From contig NZ_SHMP01000003.1 of the NCBI RefSeq assembly GCF_004217335.1, forward strand, positions 992,001-1,056,000: 64,000 bases of DNA. Direction: 5' to 3'. The position numbers and the translations under genes were made by a program. Position 1 is the stretch's first letter, and each line of letters starts with the position of its first letter. Source of the DNA: Natrinema hispanicum (lineage in GTDB: Archaea > Halobacteriota > Halobacteria > Halobacteriales > Natrialbaceae). Below the pieces are notes generated by a model. It saw only the letters and a list, made by a program, of their open reading frames with translations, did not search any database and was not told the DNA's origin. This document shows, piece by piece, positions 26,908-35,239 of the stretch.

Positions 26908-27480
26908 ATGCGCCTCGAGCCAGACCGCACGGCAGTGGTGGTCGTCGACATGCAAAACGGGTTCTGTCATCCCGAAGGATCGCTGTACGCGCCGGGCAGC
27001 GAGACCGTCATCGAGCCGATCGCAAACCTAGTCGAGCGCGCCCGCGAGGCCGGCGTCCAGATCATCTTCACCCGCGACGTCCACCCACCGGAACAGTTCG
27101 ACGACGCCCACTACTACGACGAGTTCGAGCAGTGGGGCGAACACGTCCTCGAGGGTACCTGGGAAGCCGAAATCGTCGACGAACTCCCCGTCATGGAGGA
27201 CGATCACATCATCGAGAAACACACCTACGACGCATTCTACAACACCGAACTCGAGGGGTGGTTGAAGGCCCGCGACATCCACGATCTGGTGATCTGTGGC
27301 ACCCTCGCGAACGTCTGCGTGCTCCATACCGGCGGCAGCGCGGGAGTGCGGGACTTCCGGCCGATTCTGGTCGAAGACTGTATCGGCGCGCTCGAGGACG
27401 AGCACCACGAGTACGCCTTAGAGCACGCCGACTGGCTGTTCGGCGAGGTCGAGCAGAGCGCCGACCTCGAATTCGCCTAA
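26908..27480 (+). CDS. pncA: Nicotinamidase-type cysteine hydrolase
   Basis: A 190-residue isochorismatase-fold hydrolase. The triad is visible: Asp in VVVDMQNGF (about residue 14), Lys in EKHTYDAF (about 110) and Cys in CGTLANVCVLHT (about 136). The metal-site region FTRDVHPP is also present. It most likely deamidates nicotinamide to nicotinate, feeding PncB in this window, but other amidases share the fold. A much longer open frame covering 24184-27480 is an artefact; coding starts at the ATG at 26908, just after a TATA-like region. Confidence 0.88.
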   Translation: MRLEPDRTAVVVVDMQNGFCHPEGSLYAPGSETVIEPIANLVERAREAGVQIIFTRDVHPPEQFDDAHYYDEFEQWGEHVLEGTWEAEIVDELPVMEDDHIIEKHTYDAFYNTELEGWLKARDIHDLVICGTLANVCVLHTGGSAGVRDFRPILVEDCIGALEDEHHEYALEHADWLFGEVEQSADLEFA

Positions 27481-27597
27481 GTGCGACAGCCGTCCCACCG
27501 GCTTTTTCGTCGCCGCCGATCCAACGTGCGGTATGAACGGCTTGCAGCTACGTCGTGCGCCCTCGACGATCCAGGTGTGGACGGACGGTGACGGTCG

Positions 27598-27762
27598 ATG
27601 AACCAACAACAGTTGCGACCACTCTATCTGCTCGGCATTGCGGCCAGTGCGTACGCGCTCTGGTATTTTGTCACGGCAGGCTCGAATCTGTATGCGATCG
27701 TGTCCGGGCTCGTGACGGTCGTGCTTGTGTTCCGGCTTCGAAAACTGATTGCTGGCTCCTGA
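27598..27762 (+). CDS. Small two-TM membrane protein, 54 residues
   Basis: A short frame starting MNQQQLRPLYLLGIAASAYA and ending RLRKLIAGS before TGA. It has two hydrophobic helices separated by a Gly/Asn turn and a positive C-terminus, which is a sensible small membrane protein. I do not recognise the family. It lies between nicotinamidase and the convergent thioesterase gene. Confidence 0.6.
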   Translation: MNQQQLRPLYLLGIAASAYALWYFVTAGSNLYAIVSGLVTVVLVFRLRKLIAGS

Positions 27763-27783
27763 GACGGGGCTGTAAGCCCGCTC

Positions 27784-28275
27784 TTACTGTGAGCGGAAGA
27801 CCCGGTATGCGCCTTGTCCGATGGCGACGACTTTCGTCTCCCCGTCGGGCGTCGTACTTTCGACGGTGACCTCGCTGACACCGACGCTGCTACCGACTCG
27901 GATCACGTCTGCAGTCGCGACGAGATCGCCCGTTGCCGGGCGCAGATAGTTGACGTTCAGGTTGATCGTCGCGATTTTCGTCTCGAATGGATCGTCCATC
28001 GCCGTCCGAAGCGAGAGCCCACCGACGGTGTCGATGAGCGTCGCCGCGACGCCACCATGGAGGTCCGCCCGCTCGTCGGGGTCGGCGGTTGGCCGCGTGT
28101 TCGTCAGCTTCTCGTCGTAGGGAATCGACATCGTCATCGTCCCATCGCCGACGTTGTCGACGCTCGTATCGAGCCACGCGAGGAACTCGTGGTCTTCCTC
28201 GAGAGAATACTGGAGCAGACTCTCGAGGTCGTCGAACTCGTCGAACACGTCCGCCGGTGGCGTCTCCTCGGTCAT
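27784..28275 (-). CDS. PaaI-type hotdog thioesterase
   Basis: A 163-residue acyl-CoA thioesterase of the PaaI/4HBT family from the ATG at 28275 (MTEETPPADVFDEFDD). The active-site loop is LHGGVAATLIDTVGGLS (about residues 72-88), followed by INLNVNYLRPATGDLVATADV, the typical second half of a hotdog fold. Substrate unknown. In-frame codons upstream to 28491 were rejected because they lack conservation. Confidence 0.9.
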   Translation of the reverse strand: MTEETPPADVFDEFDDLESLLQYSLEEDHEFLAWLDTSVDNVGDGTMTMSIPYDEKLTNTRPTADPDERADLHGGVAATLIDTVGGLSLRTAMDDPFETKIATINLNVNYLRPATGDLVATADVIRVGSSVGVSEVTVESTTPDGETKVVAIGQGAYRVFRSQ

Positions 28276-28307
28276 AGCCTCTCGTCTGTGAGCGACGGTC
28301 TTGATGG

Positions 28308-29204
28308 CTACGTTTCTCGATGTCTCCCTTCGTCTCGGTCGCTCGAGCGAACCCGCACCCGAACTCGCTCGCCGACCGTAAACGACCGCTCGGGGCAGAT
28401 CAGTTTCGCGCCGAAGTCGCCGTCGCGCGCACAGAACAGCGACAATCCGGTGATCGGCTCGTCGTTTGCCATCACGGTCACGTCGTCCCACGTGATCGTG
28501 CGGCCGTCGGCGACGCCGAGTCGATCGCCGTTGAGCGCGACCACGGGGTCGGTATCGTCGTCACGCTCGAGCACCCCGCCGCCCTCGTAGTGTGGCAGCC
28601 CGCCATCCAAGACGCCGCCCCCGTCGGCGCGCACGCCGGCGAAACCAGCGCCGGGATCGGGGTGTGCGGGTGCATCGAGCACGGCGTAGGTGTCGCCGGT
28701 CGAGACGACCCGGCCGGTGCCGTCCCACGCGAGCGGCCGGACTGAGACCCCAAGTTCGAGCGGGAGCGACCCCGACGCTCGATAGGGGTTCTGCTCGGGG
28801 CCGCGGACGCCGACGTGAAGGTGGTTGTCGACCCAGGGGGCGAAAAAGCCCGCCCGGACGAGTCGGCCGAGCGATTCCCCTCGTTCGACACCGTCGCCGG
28901 CCGCGACCGACGGCTCGACGTGGAGAATTCTGACCGTCAGTCCCGCGAGCGGGCTGGCGGCCGCGGGCTCGAGCAGGATCAGGTGGTCGTGCTCGGGCGC
29001 GTAGGGTTTCGGCGGTGCGCGGACGGTGCGGGTCTCGCGGACGGTGCCAGCAACTGGGCTCGGCGCGACGGTCGTCCGCCCGTCGACCAGCGTCCCGGGA
29101 TAGAGATCGATCGCACAGCCGCCGTCGTGGGCGGGATACGGCGAGTTATACAGCGAGAAGCGCTCGTACTGCGCCAGCACGGGTTCAGGGAGCGTGACGG
29201 CCAT
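28308..29204 (-). CDS. Conserved haloarchaeal protein with LytM/M23-like core
   Basis: A 298-residue protein without signal peptide. Residues about 28-130 resemble a degenerate M23/LytM or biotinyl-like beta domain: HDGGCAIDLYP, APSPVAGTVRE, HDHLILLEP, and WVDNHLHVGV, which is like the HxH segment of M23 peptidases. Function unknown. The start MAVTLPEPVLAQYERFS at 29204 was preferred over 29243. It is divergent from the lipoate-ligase-like gene, and a palindrome lies in the shared 56-base gap. Confidence 0.7.
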   Translation of the reverse strand: MAVTLPEPVLAQYERFSLYNSPYPAHDGGCAIDLYPGTLVDGRTTVAPSPVAGTVRETRTVRAPPKPYAPEHDHLILLEPAAASPLAGLTVRILHVEPSVAAGDGVERGESLGRLVRAGFFAPWVDNHLHVGVRGPEQNPYRASGSLPLELGVSVRPLAWDGTGRVVSTGDTYAVLDAPAHPDPGAGFAGVRADGGGVLDGGLPHYEGGGVLERDDDTDPVVALNGDRLGVADGRTITWDDVTVMANDEPITGLSLFCARDGDFGAKLICPERSFTVGERVRVRVRSSDRDEGRHRET

Positions 29205-29234
29205 CGGATATGAACGCTCGGCGGCGGGAGCGTT

Positions 29235-29251
29235 TAGACCCACCGGGTCTA
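29235..29251. promoter_or_regulatory. Inverted repeat between divergent genes
   Basis: TAGACCCACCGGGTCTA has 7-bp perfect arms with a 3-base centre. It lies 10 bases before the lipoate-ligase-like ATG and 31 bases before the divergent LytM-like gene, where a dimeric regulator could affect both. No regulator gene is adjacent. Confidence 0.45.
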
Positions 29252-29260
29252 ACGGCAGCT

Positions 29261-29959
29261 ATGCGCGTGTTCCGCGGCCGGGCAGGGTCGATTTCGACGG
29301 ATCGCGACGTGAGTCGGCAGTTGCTTTCAGTCGCCGCCGACGGCGATCCCGCCGTCCGCGTCTGGGTTCCCCATCGGCAGGTCGCATTTGGTCGCCGAGA
29401 CGCCCGTCTCGATGGGTACGACCGCGCCCGCGCAGCCGCCGACGAATGTGGGTTCCCGCCGATTGAGCGCGATGTCGGCGGCCGTGCGGTGGCCTACGAC
29501 GGCGCGACGACGCTGGCGTTTGCTCGTGCCGAGCCGGTTACGGACGGCAGAACTGGGACGACCGAGCGATACGAGCGCGCCACGGCTGCCCTCGAGCAGG
29601 CGCTTCAGAACCTCGGCCTCGAGCCGAGCCACGGCGAGCCCGACGACTCGTTCTGTCCCGGCACGCACTCGCTTTCCGTCAATACGCGCGCGGACGGGCG
29701 AGAGCGCAAGGTCGTCGGCATCGCCCAGCGCGTTCGCAGTGACGCTGCCCTCGTCGCCGGAATCGTGCTGGTGGCCAATCGTGGCGATCTCGCGGCCGTG
29801 CTCGGGGCGGTCTACGACGCGCTCGACGTGGCGCTCGAACCGGCGTCAGTGGGGAGCATCGCGGCCGCGGGCGGGCCGTCCGATCCCGAGCCCGTTCGCG
29901 CGGCGATCGAGGACGCGCTGGTCGGCGACGCGACAGCCGTTTCGATCGAGTCGCTATGA
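29261..29959 (+). CDS. Lipoate--protein ligase family protein
   Basis: A 232-residue member of the LplA/LipB/BirA fold. From the ATG at 29261 (MRVFRGRAGSISTDRDVS), visible motifs are VRVWVPHRQVAFGRRDA (about 38-54, the RxxQ-like element), GGRAVAYDGATTLAFA (about 80) and SVNTRADGRERKVVGIAQRV (about 138-157, containing the KVVGIAQR lipoyl-ligase lysine). It may attach lipoate or another small acid to proteins; no acceptor gene is nearby. Confidence 0.88.
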   Translation: MRVFRGRAGSISTDRDVSRQLLSVAADGDPAVRVWVPHRQVAFGRRDARLDGYDRARAAADECGFPPIERDVGGRAVAYDGATTLAFARAEPVTDGRTGTTERYERATAALEQALQNLGLEPSHGEPDDSFCPGTHSLSVNTRADGRERKVVGIAQRVRSDAALVAGIVLVANRGDLAAVLGAVYDALDVALEPASVGSIAAAGGPSDPEPVRAAIEDALVGDATAVSIESL

Positions 29960-30036
29960 GAGACTGAGATACTATTTTTTCGCTTCGCGGTGTCTGACTC
30001 GCATATGACGAGCCGATCACGACCGGAGGGAGCGCA

Positions 30037-30558
30037 ATGACGACGGACGAGTCAGCCGATGACAGGCCGGACCTGACCGAATCCCTGTGGAACGAGCTCC
30101 TCGAAGATACACGAGCGGTCGCAGACGAGTACCGCGAGGACGGCTGGGACGTCGTCGTCCTCGAGCCGACTGACATCGCGCCGGTCGACAGCAAGGAGCG
30201 AGTCGGCCTCGATGTGACGGTTAGCGCCGACGAGTACGACGTCGTTGGGGGACTCATCGAGGGCGGGAACGTGACGATCACCGCAGCGGACGTGTACTAT
30301 CGACCGCTCGCCGAGGCGGAGATCGACCAGCGGGTCGCTCTCGCAGTCGAGCGCGACGACGACAGCGAGACGGCGATTTTCGTCCCGCTTGCCTACGACA
30401 TCACGGCTGTTCGCCCCGTCTTCGAAACGGCGCTGCTCGAGGAACAACTGCTGGTGCACGTCATGGCCGATCCGGACGACGGCTGGGTCAGCTTCTCCCA
30501 CGACGATCCGTCGCTGTTTCTCGAGGAGTCGGACGTTCGGGCCTGGGATGAAGAGTAA
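30037..30558 (+). CDS. DUF7529 family protein
   Basis: A 173-residue acidic cytosolic protein. It begins with a helical segment (ESLWNELLEDTRAVADEYREDGWD) and continues VVVLEPTDIAPVD and YDITAVRPVFETALLEEQL, as in the haloarchaea-restricted DUF7529 family. Function unknown. It converges on nadC with only three bases between the stop codons. Confidence 0.75.
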   Translation: MTTDESADDRPDLTESLWNELLEDTRAVADEYREDGWDVVVLEPTDIAPVDSKERVGLDVTVSADEYDVVGGLIEGGNVTITAADVYYRPLAEAEIDQRVALAVERDDDSETAIFVPLAYDITAVRPVFETALLEEQLLVHVMADPDDGWVSFSHDDPSLFLEESDVRAWDEE

Positions 30559-30561
30559 TAC

Positions 30562-31377
30562 TCACTCCCCGGTTCGAAACGACAGATCGAGCGACGGCGC
30601 GGAGTGGGTCAGCGACCCCATCGAGATCACGTCGACGCCGGTCGCGGCGTAGTCGGGCACGTCCGCGAGGGTGATGCCGCCGCTGGCTTCGGCCAGCACG
30701 CTCTCGTAGTCTGTGAGTTCGTCGACGGCCGCTTCCGTCTGTTCGGGCGTCATGTTGTCGAGCAAAACGATGTCCGCACCCGCATCGGCCGCCCGCGGGG
30801 CGTCGGCGACGGTTTCAACCTCGACTTCGACGTTCGTCGCGAACGACGTTCGCTCCTGGAAGCGTTCGACGGCGTCCTCGAGTCCCAGCTCAGCGATGTG
30901 GTTGTCCTTGACCATCACCATGTGGGAGAGATCGAGCCGGTGGGTGTCACCGCCGCCCGCGACGACCGCGCGCTTCTCGATGCCGCGTAGGCCGGGCGTG
31001 GTCTTTCTGGTCGCGGCAATCGCGACGTCGTCGGACTCGTCTCTGGCCGCGTCGACCGTCTCGCGGGTCCGCGTCGCGATCCCCGAGGCATGCCCCGCGA
31101 TATTGACGGCGACGCGCTCGCCGCGCAGCACCTCGCGGGCACCCCCGACGACCCGGAGCAGTTCGTCACCGGGGTCGACCGCGGTGCCGTCCTCGAGCCG
31201 ATCGGTCACAGGCACGTCGAGGTACTCGAAGACGGCTGCCGCGGCCTTGAGGCCAGCGGCGACGCCCGACTCCTTCGCGACGAGCCGGCCGACCGTCTCG
31301 CCGGGAACCTGATTGGTCACGTCGTGGTGGCCGATGTCCTCGCGGAGCCACTGCTCGATCTGTGTGTCGGTGATCAT
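30562..31377 (-). CDS. nadC: Nicotinate-nucleotide diphosphorylase (carboxylating)
   Basis: Quinolinate phosphoribosyltransferase, the third step of de novo NAD synthesis. From ATG at 31377 (MITDTQIEQWLREDIGHHD) the 271-residue protein shows REVLRGERVAVNIAGHASGIAT, ATRKTTPGLRGIEKRAV (PRPP site), GGGDTHRLDLSHMVMVKDNHI and VLLDNMTPEQTEAAV. The ATG lies one base after the nadB stop, so it is the last gene of nadABC. Confidence 0.97.
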   Translation of the reverse strand: MITDTQIEQWLREDIGHHDVTNQVPGETVGRLVAKESGVAAGLKAAAAVFEYLDVPVTDRLEDGTAVDPGDELLRVVGGAREVLRGERVAVNIAGHASGIATRTRETVDAARDESDDVAIAATRKTTPGLRGIEKRAVVAGGGDTHRLDLSHMVMVKDNHIAELGLEDAVERFQERTSFATNVEVEVETVADAPRAADAGADIVLLDNMTPEQTEAAVDELTDYESVLAEASGGITLADVPDYAATGVDVISMGSLTHSAPSLDLSFRTGE

Positions 31378-31378
31378 C

Positions 31379-32917
31379 TCAATCGTCTGCCGGCGGTTCG
31401 GCCATCGATTCGCCGGCGTCCGCCGCGACGTAGTGGCAGCCGATGGACTCCGTATTTTCGCCGGCCGCACGCGCGATCAACAGCGCAGTGACGCTGGCGT
31501 TGCGCAGTTCGTAGAGTTCGCGCGCCGTGCGCGTGCGAATGTAGGCGTCGACCTCGCCTTTCAGCCGCCGGAGGACGGCACTCGCGCGGGCGATCTCGTC
31601 GGGGTCGCGCTCGAGGCCCAGATACTCGTCCATTGTCTGCTGGAGGCGCGTGAACTTCTCGGCGGCAAAGCGTGCGGGCAGGTCGGGATCCCGATTCAAG
31701 AGTTCGGGAGCCTCGACAATGTCGGGATCGAACCCAGTTGCATCGTCGCCCGCACGTAGGCCCCAAACGAGGCCCTCGAGCAGACTCGTACTCGCCAGCC
31801 GATTCGCGCCGTGGACGCCGGTGCGGGCACACTCGCCGACGGCGTAGAGCCGATCGAGCGAGGTGCGACCGCGGTCGTCGACATCGATGCCGCCACACAG
31901 GAAGTGTTCGGACGGCGCGACCGGAATTTCGTCGCCCTCGATACCGCGGTCGCGACACTTCTCGGCGATGGCAGGGTAGTCGGCCTCGAACTCGAGTGGG
32001 CTGACGTCGAGGACGACCTCGCCGGTTGCCTCGCGTTCGGCCTCGACTGCGCGGGCGACGACATCGCGTGGTGCGAGGTCGCCCTGCGAATGGTAGTCGT
32101 CCATGAATCGCTCGCCATCGCCGTTGCGGAGGATGGCCCCCTCACCGCGCAGCGCTTCGGAGAGCAGGAACGGGTCTTCGCCGTCGTAGGCAGTCGGATG
32201 GAACTGGATGTATTCCATGTCCGTGACATCCGCGCCCGCGAGCGCGGCCATGGCGATGCCGTCGCCGGTGGCGTCGTCGGGGTTGGTCGACCGGCTGTAG
32301 AGCGCACCGATCCCGCCGGTTGCGAGGACGGTCGCGCCGGCATAGATCGGTTTGCCGGTCGGTTCTTCGTCAGAGACCACGCCGTGGACGCGCCCCTCGG
32401 CGGTGATCAACTCGAGCGCTGCGGTGTCCTGGCGCACCTCGATGCGCTCGTGATTGTCGACGTGCTGCAGGAACGGCCGGAGGATGTGCGTGCCGGTCGC
32501 GGCGTCGACGTGAAGGATACGGAACTCCGAATGGGCGGCCTCGCGCGTATAGTCAAGGTCGCCGTCGGCGGTCTCGTCGAAGTCGATCTCGAGCGTGTCG
32601 ATGAGCACGTCCTCGACGGCGTCGTCGGCGTGGTTGACAAGGGTATCGACAGCCGCGGGATCGGCGGTGCCGTCGCTGGCCGCAATGATGTCTTCCTTGA
32701 GGCTCTCGGGATCGTTACGCGTTGTCGAGATACCGCCCTGTGCCCAGTCGGTACTGGCGTCGGCGGGTTTCGTCGCTTTCGTCAGCAAGAGCACGTCCGC
32801 GCCCTCTCGTGCGGCTGACAAGGCGGCCGCACAGCCCGCGATACCGCTGCCGACGACGAGCACGTCGGTCGTCTCACCGTCTGTCGTCGTCGCCGTGCTG
32901 GTGGTGGTTTCAGTCAT
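31379..32917 (-). CDS. nadB: L-aspartate oxidase
   Basis: A flavoprotein that oxidises L-aspartate to iminoaspartate for NadA. The 512-residue protein has the FAD motif VLVVGSGIAGCAAALSAA (about residues 19-36), TDWAQGGIS (about 56), HPTAYDG, and the succinate dehydrogenase-like SEHFLCGGIDVDDRGRTS and VHGANRLASTSLLEG segments. It sits one base downstream of nadA and one base upstream of nadC. Confidence 0.97.
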   Translation of the reverse strand: MTETTTSTATTTDGETTDVLVVGSGIAGCAAALSAAREGADVLLLTKATKPADASTDWAQGGISTTRNDPESLKEDIIAASDGTADPAAVDTLVNHADDAVEDVLIDTLEIDFDETADGDLDYTREAAHSEFRILHVDAATGTHILRPFLQHVDNHERIEVRQDTAALELITAEGRVHGVVSDEEPTGKPIYAGATVLATGGIGALYSRSTNPDDATGDGIAMAALAGADVTDMEYIQFHPTAYDGEDPFLLSEALRGEGAILRNGDGERFMDDYHSQGDLAPRDVVARAVEAEREATGEVVLDVSPLEFEADYPAIAEKCRDRGIEGDEIPVAPSEHFLCGGIDVDDRGRTSLDRLYAVGECARTGVHGANRLASTSLLEGLVWGLRAGDDATGFDPDIVEAPELLNRDPDLPARFAAEKFTRLQQTMDEYLGLERDPDEIARASAVLRRLKGEVDAYIRTRTARELYELRNASVTALLIARAAGENTESIGCHYVAADAGESMAEPPADD

Positions 32918-32918
32918 C

Positions 32919-34052
32919 TTAGATCTCGAGCATCCGATCGAGTGCGACGCCCGCGAGTTCTTTCTCCTCGGGGGCGACCTCGATCACGTTGTGTTCGCGG
33001 CCGCAAGCGAGTTCCTCGAGCACCCAGGTCAGATAGTTGGGGTCGATCTGTCGCATGGCATTACAATCCATGCAGGCGTCGCCACACAGCGGGACGACGT
33101 TCACGTCGGGATGCCAGCGCTGGAGGTGGTTCGTGAGGTGGACCTCGGTGCCGATCGCCCAGGTGTCGCCGGGATCAGCGTTCTCGATCGTCTCACAGAT
33201 CGTCGCCGTCGAGCCGGCCTTGTCGGCGGCTTCGACGACTTCGCGGCGACACTCGGGGTGGACGATGACCTTTGCGTCGGGGTTGTCTTCGCGAACCTGT
33301 TCAATGTGTTCGACCCGGAATCGCTCGTGGACCTGACAGTAGCCGTCCCAGAGGATGATGTCGCGTTCCGCCACTTCGGCGGTGTCTTTGCCCTCCGGAT
33401 CCCAGGGGTCCCACTGGGCGATTTCGTCTTCCATGCCGAGTCGGTGGGCAGTGTTCTCACCGAGGTGTTTGTCGGGCAAGAATAGCACCTTATCACCCTT
33501 GTTGAAGGCATATTCGAACGCTTTGTGGGCGTTCGAAGAGGTACAGACGAGCCCGCCTTGGCTCGCACAGAAGGCCTTCAGATCGGCGTAGGAGTTCATG
33601 TACGTGATCGGGATGATGTCGGCGTCGGGCGCGGCGGCGGTGATCTCGGCCCACGCGCTGTCGACCTGCAGCGCCTCGGCCATGCCCGCCATCGGACACG
33701 ACGCCTCCATGCTCGGGAGGATCACCGACTGGTCGTCGTCCGTGATGATGTCAGCACTCTCTGCCATGAACGTCACGCCGCCGAAGATCACGTACTCCGC
33801 GTCGGCCTCGGCGGCTTGCTTCGAGAGCTGGTAGGAGTCACCGATGAAGTCCGCGTGCTCGACGATCTCCCGTCGCTGGTAGTTGTGGCCCAAAATGACG
33901 ACGTCGTCGCCGAGTTCGGCGAGCGCCGCCTCGATGCGTTCTGTCCGCTCGTTTTCTTCGAGGTCGCGGTATCGTGGCGGGAGTTGTTCGAGATTGTCGT
34001 ATTTGAACAAACTGAGATCGGTTTCGAACTCCGCCGTTTCCATATTGGCCAT
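32919..34052 (-). CDS. nadA: Quinolinate synthase
   Basis: The [4Fe-4S] enzyme that condenses iminoaspartate with dihydroxyacetone phosphate. The 377-residue protein has NYQRREIVEHADFIGDSYQL (about 57-76), cysteines in EASCPMAG, HPECRREV and CGDACMDCNAM as cluster ligands, and GGLVCTSSNAH. First gene of the operon nadA-nadB-nadC. Start MANMETAEFETD at 34052; an ATG three codons on is an alternative. Confidence 0.97.
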   Translation of the reverse strand: MANMETAEFETDLSLFKYDNLEQLPPRYRDLEENERTERIEAALAELGDDVVILGHNYQRREIVEHADFIGDSYQLSKQAAEADAEYVIFGGVTFMAESADIITDDDQSVILPSMEASCPMAGMAEALQVDSAWAEITAAAPDADIIPITYMNSYADLKAFCASQGGLVCTSSNAHKAFEYAFNKGDKVLFLPDKHLGENTAHRLGMEDEIAQWDPWDPEGKDTAEVAERDIILWDGYCQVHERFRVEHIEQVREDNPDAKVIVHPECRREVVEAADKAGSTATICETIENADPGDTWAIGTEVHLTNHLQRWHPDVNVVPLCGDACMDCNAMRQIDPNYLTWVLEELACGREHNVIEVAPEEKELAGVALDRMLEI

Positions 34053-34453
34053 TTCACGTCACCTATGGGTACTCCCACATCACACGCGAGTATTGAATAA
34101 CTTTTTCCTTCGAAAATAGAATTCGAGGGAATACCATCCGTGAATACAGCGACCGATAGTCGATAGCGCGGTATTTGGCCCGCTGGGCGTCGTCCTCGAG
34201 AAGATGACTGCCGAGAGTGGCGACGACGAGCGAGCCGATCTGTGCCCGTTCTGTTTTCGACCCGAAGCGATACGACCGGACAAACGTCAGTGAATACTCG
34301 ATCGCGTCTCGACGGCTGTCGCCGTCGGCGACAGCGTCGTGGGTGCGATCAAGGGATGAACCGTTTTGTCCGGCAGTATAACAGGACCGATATGAGCCGC
34401 CAGTGAGATCGAGGACCGGCGGCTATTCAAGTCCGGCTTGCCTACGGAATCGT
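34053..34453. other. Intergenic region with a 110-bp element
   Basis: About 400 bases between nadA (divergent) and the alkyltransferase-like gene. It includes nadA promoter sequence (TATTCAATA near 34095) and a 110-bp element at 34270-34379. On the minus strand an open frame runs through the element (TAGQNGSSLDRTHDAV onward) but has no convincing start. Confidence 0.5.
34270..34379 (-). repeat. 110-bp inverted-terminus element, copy 1
   Basis: Read on the minus strand, it begins ATACTGCCGGACAAAACG and ends CGTTTGTCCGGTCGTAT, which are imperfect inverted termini. It is near identical to copy 2 at 35011-35120 and has the same length as the diverged copy 3 at 51588-51697. No coding potential or obvious target duplication is seen. 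Confidence 0.8.
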
Positions 34454-34924
34454 ATGGAGGACGTTACCGACGCTGGAATCTACGCGCGGGAATCGCCCTA
34501 TCTCGACCGGTACGTGCAAGTGGGAGCTGCCAGCGGGCGAGTCCTCAGCGTCTCGTTTCCGGACGTGCCCGACGCCGATGCCGAGGCGGACCACCCTGTT
34601 CTCGATCAGATCTTCGAGTACTTAGACGGCCTCGAGCCAGTCAGCTTCGATGACGTACAGGTCGCGATGACTATGCCGACCGACCAGCGGGCTGTTCTCG
34701 AGAGCGTTCGGGAGATCCCCTACGGCGATCAGGTTTCCGTCGAGACGCTCGCCCGGATGACATCGGGGCTTGATCACGAAGCCGACGACGACATCATTCT
34801 CGTTCGGACCGCACTCGACGAGAATCCAGCACCGATTCTCATCCCAGACCATCGCGTCCGTGACGGCCCGAGTGCTGCGCCGCCGGACGTCGAGCAGAAG
34901 CTGCGGTCGCTCGAGGAACTGTAA
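34454..34924 (+). CDS. MGMT/alkyltransferase-like protein lacking the active cysteine
   Basis: A 156-residue relative of O6-alkylguanine-DNA alkyltransferases. The DNA-binding helix region is REIPYGDQVSVETLARM (about 86-102). The normal active site PCHR is replaced by IPDHRV (Asp132), so methyl transfer to cysteine is impossible and it may bind DNA like alkyltransferase-like (ATL) proteins. I recall this substitution in other haloarchaeal homologues, so it is probably a subfamily trait. Start ATG at 34454 (MEDVTDAGIYARES). Flanked by two copies of a 110-bp element. Confidence 0.85.
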   Translation: MEDVTDAGIYARESPYLDRYVQVGAASGRVLSVSFPDVPDADAEADHPVLDQIFEYLDGLEPVSFDDVQVAMTMPTDQRAVLESVREIPYGDQVSVETLARMTSGLDHEADDDIILVRTALDENPAPILIPDHRVRDGPSAAPPDVEQKLRSLEEL

Positions 34925-35010
34925 TACGGTCTGCCACCACTGGTTCCCGGCGCACCCGCATGACTGGACGGGTCGCGGGTGCGCCGGAACTGACTAGAAG
35001 GAGTTCGTAT
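34924..35010 (+). repeat. 82-bp-class palindromic repeat, copy D (87 bp)
   Basis: It starts on the last A of the TAA stop of the alkyltransferase-like gene (TAATACGGTCTGCC). The internal arms GGCGCACCCGC / GCGGGTGCGCC form a strong hairpin. It ends TTCGTAT and touches the 110-bp element copy 2 with no base between. Confidence 0.82.
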
Positions 35011-35120
35011 ATACGACCGGACAAACGTCAGTGAATACTCGATCGCGTCTCGACGGCTGTCGGCGTCGGCGACAGCGTCGTGGGTGCGATCGAGGGATGA
35101 ACCGTTTTGTCCAGCAGTAT
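35011..35120 (-). repeat. 110-bp inverted-terminus element, copy 2
   Basis: Nearly identical to copy 1 across 110 bp (three to four substitutions, for example GGCGTCGGCG for GCCGTCGGCG). The two copies are direct repeats 741 bp apart, bracketing the alkyltransferase-like gene. Immediately preceded by palindromic repeat D. Confidence 0.82.
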
Positions 35121-35239
35121 AACTGAAGACCTCCCTTTCGAAATTCGGTCGCTGTTCTTCCGGCATTGATCCGCTCCGGCCCGATTTCACTTTCACTTTC
35201 GGGCTACCTTTTAACCATGGTCCCCGTGAACACGATGAC

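Noticed and set aside
24184..27480. Open frame of 1098 codons on the plus strand
   Set aside because: It runs antisense to VKOR and GH15 for most of its length with Arg/Asp-biased shadow composition; only the last 190 codons (from 26908) are a real gene.
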